DNA from: Acidobacteriota bacterium
GTDB taxonomy: Bacteria; Acidobacteriota; JAAYUB01
Assembly: GCA_029565065.1 (NCBI GenBank)
Contig: JAKQOW010000161.1
Span: 1 to 64,000, forward strand
Reading direction: 5' to 3'
Length of the DNA stretch: 64,000 nucleotides
Every line of letters begins with the position of its first letter. Position 1 is the stretch's first letter. Below are positions 7,866-16,308 of the stretch, piece after piece. Under the pieces are notes generated by a model. The model was not told the origin of the DNA, searched no databases, and saw only the letters and a list, made by a program, of their open reading frames with translations. The position numbers were made by a program, and so were the translations under genes.

Positions 7866-7961
7866 TGGCGGAGGAGGTGGGATTCGAACCCACGTGCCCC
7901 GGTTTTGCCGGGGCAAGTCGATTTCGAGTCGACCCCGTTACGACCACTTCGGTACTCCTCC
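7866..7961 (-). tRNA. tRNA-Ser(CGA)
   Basis: The acceptor stem GGAGGAG (7961-7955) pairs with CTCCTCC (7876-7870); the discriminator is G and CCA is encoded at 7868-7866. The anticodon stem GTCGA/TCGAC encloses CT-CGA-AA, giving anticodon CGA for codon UCG. A long variable arm (GCCCCGG...CCGGGGC) is typical of serine tRNAs, and the T arm is GTGGG-TTCGAAT-CCCAC. Length without CCA is 93 nt. Confidence 0.97.
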
Positions 7962-8008
7962 GCGGATGGGGACCATCCAAAGACCGACCGCCCGAAAGCG
8001 GGACGCCG

Positions 8009-8017
8009 AGTATAGCA
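8009..8017 (-). promoter_or_regulatory. Extended -10 promoter of tRNA-Ser
   Basis: TGCTATACT on the minus strand would start transcription near 8002, about 40 bases before the mature tRNA 5' end. Confidence 0.55.
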
Positions 8018-8093
8018 AACCCCGCTCCGGACGTCCACCCCAAAGGTGGCCCCAGCCGGTCGAAGCTCCACGGCGTGCGCGGGAGGTGAATCC

Positions 8094-9074
8094 ATGCAGC
8101 GGGTGAGTTTCCGGATCGTCGCCGACTGCGGCATGCCCCTCCAGGAGCAGATCAAGAACCAGATCATCTCGTCGCTCTACACCGGCAAGATCCAGGAGGG
8201 CGATCCGCTGCCGTCGGTGCGGGAGCTGGCGGAGCTGGCCGCGGTCAATCCCAAGACCATCCTCAAGATCTACCGCGCCCTGCAGGCCGAGGGCTACGTC
8301 CAGATGGTGCGCGGCAAGGGGGTCTTCGTCCGCAAGCTCGCCGGGGAGGATTTCACCCAGCGCCGCCGCGGGGCGATCCTGAACCTGATCAAGACGACGC
8401 TGGAGAAATCCCACCTCCTCGGCGTGCCCCACGAGCAGTTCGCCCACCTGCTGCTGCGCTACACCACCGGCGTCGGGCTCCATCCGCTGCGCTGCGCCGT
8501 GGTGGACGACGCCGAGGAGATCGAGGTGTTCACCGCCGAGCTTCAGCGCCGGCTGGACATCGCCATTCACCCGGTGCTCCTCGAAAACCTGGAGCGGGAG
8601 CTGGCGCCCGCCAACGCCGGCGTCCGCGCCGTGCCGTACGTGCTCACCACCTCCTGGCACATCGCCGCGGTGCGCCCCTTGGCCGCCGCGCTGGGGAAGC
8701 GGCTGCTGGAGATCAAGATCAACCCCGGTGTCTTCGGCGAGATCGCCCAGGTGATGCGCGAGCGGAACGTGGGCGTGGTGGTCCGCGACATGCGCACCCT
8801 CCACACCTCGTTCGACGTCTTTGCCAAGATCTTCCGGCCGGCCACCGACAAGCAGTTTCTCATCGCCCCGGTCGACAACACCGCGCTGCTGGAGCGGATC
8901 GCCCGCGAATCGGACATCGTGTTCACCTCGCCGCTGTGCTGGGAGGCGGTGCGCCGCATCACCCCCGCCGGTGTGGATCTCCGCACCTTCCAGGATTTCA
9001 TCTCCGGCGAGTTCATCGAGACGCTGCGCATCCTCCAGCTCTTCGAGGACGCCGCGTCCGGGGAGGCGTCATGA
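8094..9074 (+). CDS. GntR-family transcriptional regulator with large effector domain
   Basis: A 326-residue protein. Residues 1-75 are a winged helix of the GntR type (MPLQEQIKNQIISSLYTGKI, then PSVRELAELAAVNPKTILKIYRAL read as two parts). The remaining 250 residues are larger than in YtrA-type regulators and do not match the common FCD, UTRA or aminotransferase effector domains that I know. The central part (ALGKRLLEIKINPGVFGEIAQ) looks like an alpha/beta ligand-binding fold. The start has GGGAGGTG at 8081-8088. Its stop overlaps the start of the deaminase gene by 4 bases, so the pair is co-translated; regulation by a purine-like ligand is inference. Confidence 0.85.
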   Translation: MQRVSFRIVADCGMPLQEQIKNQIISSLYTGKIQEGDPLPSVRELAELAAVNPKTILKIYRALQAEGYVQMVRGKGVFVRKLAGEDFTQRRRGAILNLIKTTLEKSHLLGVPHEQFAHLLLRYTTGVGLHPLRCAVVDDAEEIEVFTAELQRRLDIAIHPVLLENLERELAPANAGVRAVPYVLTTSWHIAAVRPLAAALGKRLLEIKINPGVFGEIAQVMRERNVGVVVRDMRTLHTSFDVFAKIFRPATDKQFLIAPVDNTALLERIARESDIVFTSPLCWEAVRRITPAGVDLRTFQDFISGEFIETLRILQLFEDAASGEAS

Positions 9075-10138
9075 CCGGGCGGGAGGCCGGCGGTGCGGGG
9101 CGGACGCCGGCCGTCAACTGGCGGGCCGCGCCGAAGGCGGAGACCCACGTCCACCTCGAGGGGAGCGTGGACGCGACGCTGCTGCAGGCGCTCCACCGCC
9201 GCCATGGACTGCCGTGGGCGGAGCGGCCGCCGGAATCGATCCGCGCGGAGTTGGCCTTCAGCGATTTTCACGGCTTTCTCGACGCCTACAAGGCCGTGGT
9301 TCAGGCGATCCGCTGCGAGGAGGACTTCCGCGACATCACCGCTGCGTTCTTCGGCCGGTTGCAGCGCGACGGGGTGGTCCATTGCGAATTTTTCCACACG
9401 CCCGCCGCGTGCATGAAATACGGCCTGGACCCCGATCGGGCGCTGGCGGTCATCCTGGAGACCGCCGCCGACGAGGGGCGGACACGGGGAATCAGCTGGG
9501 GCGTGGTGCTGGACAACGTGCGGCAGTTCCCCGAGGAGTTCTTCCATCGCACGCTGGAACTGGCGTGCCGCCACCAGGACCGCGGCGTCGTCGGCATTGG
9601 CGTGGGCGGCGACGAAACCGCGGCGCCGCTCGAACCGCTGGCGCCCGCCTTCCTGGCGGCGCGCGAGCGCGGCCTCCGCATCTCTTTGCACACAGGCGAA
9701 ACCGGTTCGGCCGAGAGCATGCTGCGGGACCTGCGGGCGGCCCGGCCCCACCGAATCGGCCACGGCCTTCCCGCCGGGCGGTCGGAGCGTGTGGCTGAAC
9801 TGGTGGCGGCGCTCGGGGCGGTGATCGACGTCTGCCCCACGAGCAACATGGCTACGAAAGTGGTCCCGGACCTGGCGGTGCATCCGCTCCGGACGATGTA
9901 CGCGTGGGGCGTGCCGATGACCGTGGCCACCGACGATCCGGCGCTGTTCCAGACGGATCTGGTGCGTGAATACGAGCTGGTGGCGGAGCTGATTTCGGAC
10001 GCCGGCCTGGCCGGGCGCCTGGCTCGGTGGCAGACGGCCAACCCCCTCCTGCCGGAGCGCGCGAGGCGACAGTTTGCGGAGTTTTTCAATCCGGACTCTC
10101 GCCCGCACGGGGGGGACGGGGACATTTCAGGCTGGTGA
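9071..10138 (+). CDS. Adenosine deaminase family amidohydrolase
   Basis: A 355-residue TIM-barrel metal hydrolase. Motifs in order are HVHLEGS (residues 26-32, first two zinc ligands), HTGET near 207 (third His and catalytic Glu region), HRIGHG near 228, CPTSNMAT near 257, and TDDPALF near 287 (the metal-binding Asp). Relatives deaminate adenosine, adenine or aminodeoxyfutalosine. HLEG rather than HLDG and CPTSN rather than CPWSS place it in the ADA-like group whose substrate cannot be told from sequence alone. The ATG overlaps the regulator's stop (ATGA). Confidence 0.88.
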   Translation: MTGREAGGAGRTPAVNWRAAPKAETHVHLEGSVDATLLQALHRRHGLPWAERPPESIRAELAFSDFHGFLDAYKAVVQAIRCEEDFRDITAAFFGRLQRDGVVHCEFFHTPAACMKYGLDPDRALAVILETAADEGRTRGISWGVVLDNVRQFPEEFFHRTLELACRHQDRGVVGIGVGGDETAAPLEPLAPAFLAARERGLRISLHTGETGSAESMLRDLRAARPHRIGHGLPAGRSERVAELVAALGAVIDVCPTSNMATKVVPDLAVHPLRTMYAWGVPMTVATDDPALFQTDLVREYELVAELISDAGLAGRLARWQTANPLLPERARRQFAEFFNPDSRPHGGDGDISGW

Positions 10139-10307
10139 GCCGGATCCGATCCAAACGCGGACGAAGACCGTCAGTGGACGGACGAGTTGCGGGCAGTGGA
10201 ATCCCCGCGAAGCCAGGTTTGATGAGAAGGGACGCTCTCGCCACGAGTCGGACAGACCCGGGCCGATCCGGCGCCAGGGAATGAGCCGAGGCTCCCGCCG
10301 CAGACAA

Positions 10308-10547
10308 TCAGCAGACCAACTGCGATTCGCGCTTTTTCCGGCGGCGCGGGTTGAGCGCGCTCAGCCCGAATTTTTCGTACTTGTAGTTGAAGATCCGGTA
10401 AGTCACCCGCAGGGAGCGGGCGGCGCGCAGTTTCACCCAGTTGGTCCGATTGAGGGCGTCGAGCATGAGGAGCTTTTCGAACTCCTTGACTCGTTCGTGG
10501 AAAGAAACCTCTGTTTTTTCAATGAGTTGGTTTAGTCGATCTCTCAC
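10308..10547 (-). CDS. Small Fis-type DNA-binding protein
   Basis: A 79-residue protein that is little more than a Fis/NtrC-type helix-turn-helix. The motif ALNRTNWVKLRAARSLRVTY followed by RIFNYKYEKFGL is the Fis recognition unit. It matches the DNA-binding tail of an NtrC-type activator without the AAA+ domain, and ends in a basic segment (NPRRRKKRES). It is 22 bases downstream of the receiver/SpoIIE phosphatase gene and is the last gene of that operon, so it could be an output of the signalling pathway. Confidence 0.85.
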   Translation of the reverse strand: MRDRLNQLIEKTEVSFHERVKEFEKLLMLDALNRTNWVKLRAARSLRVTYRIFNYKYEKFGLSALNPRRRKKRESQLVC

Positions 10548-10569
10548 GAATCCTCCCGCGCCGGCGGTG

Positions 10570-11658
10570 TTAACACTCGATCAGCACCATGGTGATGTCG
10601 TCCGCGTGGGACGGGTGTCGCTGGACGACTGGCTGACTAAGCACGTCCAGCAAATCCGGTTGATTACTATACGCAAGCGCTTGCATCTGGTTTCGGAATT
10701 CGGTGAAGGCGGCACCGTCCTCGTCCAGGTCCGTGAGGCCGTCGGTGTAGAGCAGGATCCGGTCGCCGGTCTGGACGGGAATCTCGTTGTCGACATAAGC
10801 GGCGTCGTGGAAGAGGCCGATGGCCGGCCCGGTGATGTCCGACTCGTGGAACCGCTGCTCGGCGGTGTGCAGGAGCAGGGGGAACGGGTGACCGGCGCTG
10901 GCGAAGGTCAGGCGCAGCGGATCGGGCTGGAGGATGCCGTAGAAGGCGGTAAAAAACGTCCGCCCCTTCAGGATCGGAATGAAGGACTGGTTGATGATCT
11001 CCAGCAGCGTGGACGGATTTCCGCAGGCGGGCGCGGCGGTGATGAACGCCATCTTGAGCATCGCCATCATCATGGCGGAGCTGACGCCGTGCCCGGCGGC
11101 GTCGGCGATGATGACACCCAACGCGCCGCCCGGCAGAAGCTGGTAGTCGTAGTAGTCGCCGCCCACGGTGCCGCCGGGGATATAGCGGGCGCTGATCCGG
11201 AAGCGGTCGGTGGCCAGGGCAGGGGCGGGGAGGAGGTTGAGCTGGAGGGAGCGGGCCATCTCCGTGTCGTACTGGATCCGCTTGCGGAACGCATACTGGT
11301 CCAGCGCCTTGCGCACCAGCAGGAGGAGCTCCTCGGGATCAAACGGCTTGGTGATGTAGTGGAACGCCCCCATCTTGAGCGCCTCGACGGCCACTTTCTC
11401 GGAGCCGTGGGCGGTGAGCATGATCACCTGGATGTCCGGATCCGCGGCCAGGGCGCGGCGTTGCACCTCGGCGCCGTTGATCTCGGGCATCCGCAGGTCG
11501 GTGATGAGCACGCGGCAGCCCTTTTCCGCCAGGAAGGCCAGCCCTTCCTTCGGATCGGTGAACGTGGCGATGCTGCTGTAGTGCTTCTCGAGGATCGCCT
11601 TGATCGTGTAGAGCACGGGGAACTCGTCGTCGATGACGAGCAAATCGGCGCGTTTCAT
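10570..11658 (-). CDS. Response regulator with SpoIIE/RsbU-type phosphatase output
   Basis: A 362-residue cytoplasmic protein. Residues 1-120 are a receiver domain with acidic residues DDE at 10-12, phospho-acceptor Asp54 (ITDLRMP), Thr in MLTAH and Lys in ITKPF. Residues about 150-362 are a PP2C-like phosphatase of the SpoIIE class (GGDYYDYQLL, IADAAGHGVSSAMMMAML, LLYTDGLTD). Such proteins dephosphorylate STAS anti-anti-sigma factors when activated. The start overlaps the kinase stop by 4 bases. The STAS protein at 45216 is a possible but unlinked target. Confidence 0.93.
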   Translation of the reverse strand: MKRADLLVIDDEFPVLYTIKAILEKHYSSIATFTDPKEGLAFLAEKGCRVLITDLRMPEINGAEVQRRALAADPDIQVIMLTAHGSEKVAVEALKMGAFHYITKPFDPEELLLLVRKALDQYAFRKRIQYDTEMARSLQLNLLPAPALATDRFRISARYIPGGTVGGDYYDYQLLPGGALGVIIADAAGHGVSSAMMMAMLKMAFITAAPACGNPSTLLEIINQSFIPILKGRTFFTAFYGILQPDPLRLTFASAGHPFPLLLHTAEQRFHESDITGPAIGLFHDAAYVDNEIPVQTGDRILLYTDGLTDLDEDGAAFTEFRNQMQALAYSNQPDLLDVLSQPVVQRHPSHADDITMVLIEC

Positions 11659-14627
11659 TGCGGATTGACCCCCTTGGCCTCCTGGACGGGGAAGCGGACC
11701 TCGAACGCCGCGCCGGCGCCGGCGGCGCTCGGCCCGACGGCGATGGCGCCGTCATGCTCCTCGACGATGCTCCGGGCGATGGCCAGACCCAGGCCGGTGC
11801 CGGACTCCTTGTTGGAGAAGAAGGGTTCGAAGATCTTCTCCCGCAGCTCGGCGGGGACGCCCGGGCCGGTGTCGGTGACGCGGACGCCGGCCGTCTCGAA
11901 CGCGCCGGCGGCGTCGGCCGCGCCGTCGAGGAACGACTCCACCAGCACCCGGCCGCCGGGCGGCGTGGCGTCCAGGGCGTTCTGGAGCAGGTTGATGAGC
12001 ACCTGCTTGACCTTCTCGAAGTCGGCCGTCAGGCGGATTGCCTCTCGGCCCGGCCGGAATTCCAGGTGGACGCGGCGCTTGCGGCTCTCCTCCGCATAGA
12101 GGTCCACCGCGTCCTGGATGCACGCGTTGAGGTCCATCAGGTCCTTGGCCAGTTCCATGGGCCGGGCGAAACGTACCAGCTCCGAGACCACGTTCTGCAG
12201 GCGGTTCACCTCGGCGTTGAGCACCTTCATGTGCTGGGCGCGCGGGTCGCCGCCGTCGAAGCTGTCGCTCACCAGCTGGCCCAGGCCCTTGATGGCGACG
12301 AGGGGGTTACGGATTTCGTGGGCGATGTTGGCGGCCATCTGCCCGATCAGGGCCAGCCGCTTCTGGTGGTGCATGGTTTGCATGAACGCCTGTTCCTTGT
12401 CCCGGGCCTGGGCGTTCTCCAGGGCGATGGCCGCGTTGTTGCAGAGGATCCCGAGGAAGTTGATGTCCTCGTACGAGAAGAGTTCGCCGGAGAGCTTGGC
12501 CTTCAGCAGCAGGATGCCCAGCAGCCGGTTGCGCGATACCAGCGGGGCGACCACCGAGACCTCCAGCGATCGCAGGAGGGCGATCTCTTCGGGGGGCAGG
12601 GCGAGAAACCGCCGGTGGTTGAGCCGGTCAAACAGCTCGATGGGGTCCTGCTTGTCCATGAGCCAGTGTACCACCTGCCACGACGCGGGAATCTGGACCG
12701 AGCGGAAATCCTCGATCTCGGGGTTGCGGGCCGCGGCGCATTCGAACACCTCGGCCTCGCCGCTGCGGAGGAAGAAGTAACCGCCCTTCAGGTACGCCAC
12801 CGAGGAGATCTTGTTCAGGCTCAGGTCGATGACCGTGGGGATGTCCATCGTGTAGTTCAACTGCCGGGACGTCTCAAGGATGGTCTCGCGGTAGTTGATG
12901 TGGGCCCGGTAAAAGACGCGGTCCAGCAGCTTGGCGATGGAGGCCTTCAGCGGCTCGATCAGGAATGCCGCCGCCAGCAGAAACAGGATCATGAGCCACA
13001 TGGAGCCGATCTTGAGATACCGCTGGAGGTCGTCACCGTACCAGACCAGGAGCAGGAAGTAGAAGAACAGGATGACGCCCGAGACCAGGGTGTAGGCGAT
13101 GCTCTTCTTCAGGACGATGTCGGCGTAGAACACGCGCTTGCGCACGTAATCGAACAGGAGGGTCAAGCCGAACAACACCGCGGCCAGGATCGCGAGGGCG
13201 GTGCCCGTTGACAGTCGCGTCTCGGGAAAGAGGCTCTCCGCGGCAAACCCGGCGGCCGGCAGGATCGTGCCGGCGATGAGACCGAAGTACAGGATGTTGG
13301 CGGAGGTGCGCTCGTGCGGTTGGCGCCGCGAACGGAACGCCACGAGGCTGACCGCGATGAGCCCGACGCTGACCGCCAGGGCAGCCAGCCGGACGGCGGT
13401 TTCCACAGCAGCCAGGCCAGGCGAGCCGCCGCCCGCCTCCGGCCGGAGGACGCCGGTCCCGCCGAACCATGCCGCCCCGGCTGCGGCCAGCAGCGCCGCG
13501 CCGGCCAGGACCAGCACGCGGGGATTGGCGATCACCGGCAGCCGGACGGGATGGTGGGCGATCAGGACGAGCAACACCACAGGCAACGCCAGGGCGCCCG
13601 GCAGCGCCCACCGGACCAGTCCGGCCAGCGGAGTGAAAGTCAGCGTCCAGCCCATCAGGAGCAGGCTGGCCATCCCGACATAGACCAGCGACTGCAGAAG
13701 GCCGAGGAGCGGATTGGGGTAGCGGACGAGCAAGAAGATCGAAATGAGTGCCCCCACCAGGCCGAAGAGCAGCCCCAGCAACGTTCCCGGGTGGCGCGCC
13801 TCCCAGAGCGACAGCCGGACGGTCAGGTCCGCCCAATTGAAGTCGTCCGCCGTGCGGATGTTCAGTGAGTAAGTGGCGCCGAACCCGAGACCGTGGAGCT
13901 CGTTCAACACCTGCGTGCGGTTGAACACCGGTTGCTGGTTGATGCTCAGGACCTGGTCGCCCACGGTCAGGCGGTCGGCGAGGGAGGGGTGGACGGCGCT
14001 GACGAACACGGCGTATTTTTCCACCAGGTTCGTCCGAAGGCGGTCCATCTCGGCGGGCGAGAGCGTGACCAGCTGCAGCCGGCCCGCCTGGAGCACCAGC
14101 AGGGTCGAGGGACCGTCGCGGTACGCCAGCTGTTCGCGGATTTCCTCAGCGCGGCCGCTCTGGACGATCCGCCCGTTGATGTTGAGAATGCGGTCGCCGG
14201 GCCGGAGCGGCGTGAGAATCGGGGCCGATTCAACCTGCAGGGCCAGGTTGTCGGGGGTGAACACGGGATCCGCCGCGACCAGATCCCCCAGGGTGGCCCG
14301 GAGCTGGTAGGTCTTGCCGCTGCGGCGGACGCTGACGTTGACCATGTCCGACGAAGCGATCTGGCGCCGGATCTCCGCCCAATCCAGCGGGCGCACGACA
14401 GGCTGGCGGTTGACGGAGAGAATGATATCGCCCGTCTGCAACGGCAGGCCGGCGGTTCCCCTGAGCACGCACCGGTAGTGGTTCTCCACGTCGAAGCCGG
14501 GGGTCGGCGTCCGGTTCAGGATGGATGCGGCATACAGCAGGAGGGCCAGCACGGCCAGGGACAGGCCGAACGCCGCCAGCTTGAGCATTCGCCAGTGCCA
14601 ACCGAATTCGGCAGGTGATGCGATCAT
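11655..14627 (-). CDS. Membrane sensor histidine kinase with three PDZ domains
   Basis: A 990-residue protein. Residues 16-38 form the first membrane helix. Three PDZ-like modules follow (about 45-110, 115-185 and 195-265), with the GDxIL-xxNxxPV signature in LQTGDIILSVNRQPV, LRPGDRILNINGRIV and LTVGDQVLSINQQPV. Residues about 277-555 hold many hydrophobic helices. A GAF domain lies at about 580-740, then a HisKA domain with His770 in AHEIRNPLVAIKG, and an HATPase domain (DTGPGVP, GTGLGLAIAR). Extracytoplasmic PDZ domains suggest sensing of unfolded or proteolysed envelope proteins. It feeds the overlapping receiver/phosphatase gene. Confidence 0.92.
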   Translation of the reverse strand: MIASPAEFGWHWRMLKLAAFGLSLAVLALLLYAASILNRTPTPGFDVENHYRCVLRGTAGLPLQTGDIILSVNRQPVVRPLDWAEIRRQIASSDMVNVSVRRSGKTYQLRATLGDLVAADPVFTPDNLALQVESAPILTPLRPGDRILNINGRIVQSGRAEEIREQLAYRDGPSTLLVLQAGRLQLVTLSPAEMDRLRTNLVEKYAVFVSAVHPSLADRLTVGDQVLSINQQPVFNRTQVLNELHGLGFGATYSLNIRTADDFNWADLTVRLSLWEARHPGTLLGLLFGLVGALISIFLLVRYPNPLLGLLQSLVYVGMASLLLMGWTLTFTPLAGLVRWALPGALALPVVLLVLIAHHPVRLPVIANPRVLVLAGAALLAAAGAAWFGGTGVLRPEAGGGSPGLAAVETAVRLAALAVSVGLIAVSLVAFRSRRQPHERTSANILYFGLIAGTILPAAGFAAESLFPETRLSTGTALAILAAVLFGLTLLFDYVRKRVFYADIVLKKSIAYTLVSGVILFFYFLLLVWYGDDLQRYLKIGSMWLMILFLLAAAFLIEPLKASIAKLLDRVFYRAHINYRETILETSRQLNYTMDIPTVIDLSLNKISSVAYLKGGYFFLRSGEAEVFECAAARNPEIEDFRSVQIPASWQVVHWLMDKQDPIELFDRLNHRRFLALPPEEIALLRSLEVSVVAPLVSRNRLLGILLLKAKLSGELFSYEDINFLGILCNNAAIALENAQARDKEQAFMQTMHHQKRLALIGQMAANIAHEIRNPLVAIKGLGQLVSDSFDGGDPRAQHMKVLNAEVNRLQNVVSELVRFARPMELAKDLMDLNACIQDAVDLYAEESRKRRVHLEFRPGREAIRLTADFEKVKQVLINLLQNALDATPPGGRVLVESFLDGAADAAGAFETAGVRVTDTGPGVPAELREKIFEPFFSNKESGTGLGLAIARSIVEEHDGAIAVGPSAAGAGAAFEVRFPVQEAKGVNPQ

Positions 14628-14676
14628 GCGCTCTCGTCTGCAGGGGCCGCTGGCTCGGGGCGCAACCGGCCCGGGG

Positions 14677-16161
14677 TTATTCCAGCTGGGCGCCGAGTTG
14701 CTTGACGTCCTGGTAGAGCGGGGCGCGCTTGTCGCCGTCCCGCAGCACGTTCAGGCAGCGCGCCACCAGCTGGCGCGCCTCATCTTTCTGCGCCGTGGCC
14801 GCGGCGATCTTGGCCTTCAGCAGCAGACTGGGTGCGTGGTTGGGATTGATGGAGAGGTTCTGGTTAATCACGTCCCGCGCCAGATCGATCTGGCCCGAAG
14901 CCAGGTAGGCTTCGGCGAGCGCCCACCGGGCGAAGATGGCGCGGTGCGGGATGGCGATCGCGTCGTACACCTTGCGGAACAGCTCGATGGCCGTGCTGAA
15001 GTTGCCCAGCGAGGTGTTCATCCGGCCCACCAGATAGTCATAAAGCGGATCGCCCTTGTATCTCGACATGCCGTTCGCGCCTTTGGAATCGGCGCTCTGA
15101 CGGGCGGCGATCATCTTCTGCCAGGCATCCAGCAGTTTGCGCAATTCATCCATCCGGCCGGACTGCAGGCTGGAAATGCCCAGCGCGTAATAAGCCAGCG
15201 AGGAGCGCGGCGTGAGATCCAGGGCGGCCTGGGCTTTTTTCAACGCCTTATCGTATTCGCCCTTCAGATGGTGGATTTCGGCCATCTGCAGGAGCGCGGC
15301 GGTTTTCATGTCGTTGCTGGTGGCGCGTTCCCACATGTTCTGGGCGTACTTCATGGCGCGGGTGTGCTGGCCCTTGGCGTTGAGAACCTGGATCATGTGT
15401 TCGTGGACGTAGTCCAGGTTGGGGTCCAGGTCCAGGGCGTCCTGGAACTGGGCGATGGCCTCGTCGTACCGGCCGGTCATCAGATAGATCTCGCCGAGGC
15501 TGTCATGCGGGTTGGGGTGGTCCGGGTAGAGCTTGGCGTACATCTCGAGGTGCTTGATCGCCAGGTCGTACTTGTAGATGTAAGTGTAGGTGTATCCCAG
15601 GAGGTTATGCGCCTGGCCCATGTAGGGGGCCAGCTCCAGCGCCCGCTCAAAGCACTCGGCGGCGAACGTCTGCTTGTTGATGGTGGTGTAGAAGATCCCG
15701 GCCACGTAAAACAGCACCGGATCGTTGCCGTCCTGGGCCATGAGCTCTTTGAGCTTGAGGTGGGTTTCCTGAATCTGTTCCTTGCCCATGCGCCATTTCT
15801 GGGGAAACCGGATCCAGATCTGCTCGGCCGGCGGGGCGCCGGGCATCAAGGCATCCACCCGGGCCTTGTAACGGCGGGCTTCGTCGTCCCGGCCCCGGAA
15901 TTCCATCACTTGGGCCATGAAATAGTTGGTCATGAGGTGGTCCGGGTTCAACTGCAGGGCCTGCCGGAGCGTGTTTTCCGACGCTTCGAACCGGCGTTCC
16001 ACGTTGTATTCGAAGTGGAGGTGGATGAGCCGGTACACCTGGTCACGGACTTGCGGTGTCATGGTCCGGCCGCCGGTTTCCACCTTGACCCGCGTGGGCG
16101 TTGCGGGCACGGCGGCCAGGCTGAGAATCAGAAGCAAACTGAGGCATATTCCACGACGCAT
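14677..16161 (-). CDS. Secreted TPR repeat protein
   Basis: A 494-residue protein with an N-terminal signal peptide (MRRGICLSLLLILSLAAVPA). About ten tetratricopeptide repeats fill residues 50-490 (for example AECFERALELAPYMGQAHNL and AIAQFQDALDLDPNLDYVHE). It is predicted to be periplasmic and to bind protein partners. It lies 49 bases upstream of the PDZ kinase and is the first gene of the operon 16161-10308, so it may present a signal to the PDZ domains; that is inference. There is no catalytic motif. Confidence 0.87.
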   Translation of the reverse strand: MRRGICLSLLLILSLAAVPATPTRVKVETGGRTMTPQVRDQVYRLIHLHFEYNVERRFEASENTLRQALQLNPDHLMTNYFMAQVMEFRGRDDEARRYKARVDALMPGAPPAEQIWIRFPQKWRMGKEQIQETHLKLKELMAQDGNDPVLFYVAGIFYTTINKQTFAAECFERALELAPYMGQAHNLLGYTYTYIYKYDLAIKHLEMYAKLYPDHPNPHDSLGEIYLMTGRYDEAIAQFQDALDLDPNLDYVHEHMIQVLNAKGQHTRAMKYAQNMWERATSNDMKTAALLQMAEIHHLKGEYDKALKKAQAALDLTPRSSLAYYALGISSLQSGRMDELRKLLDAWQKMIAARQSADSKGANGMSRYKGDPLYDYLVGRMNTSLGNFSTAIELFRKVYDAIAIPHRAIFARWALAEAYLASGQIDLARDVINQNLSINPNHAPSLLLKAKIAAATAQKDEARQLVARCLNVLRDGDKRAPLYQDVKQLGAQLE

Positions 16162-16270
16162 AACGTCTCCTCGACGCTGATACCTATCCTACGGACTGCA
16201 GACTTGGATGTTTCGACCGGGCGACGGATTTTTCTCATGAACAACCGACTCGGCCCACCCACCATCTCGA

Positions 16271-16279
16271 TGATATAAT
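16271..16279 (+). promoter_or_regulatory. Extended -10 promoter of the aminotransferase gene
   Basis: TGATATAAT is an exact extended -10 element. Initiation near 16286 gives a leader of about 23 bases with only a weak ribosome binding site (AGTGAG) before ATG 16309. Confidence 0.65.
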
Positions 16280-16308
16280 TATACTTTATCGCGCAGTGAG
16301 CCACCGTC

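Noticed and set aside
7699-8106. Open frame covering repeats and tRNA-Ser
   Set aside because: It overlaps a functional tRNA gene and its promoter.
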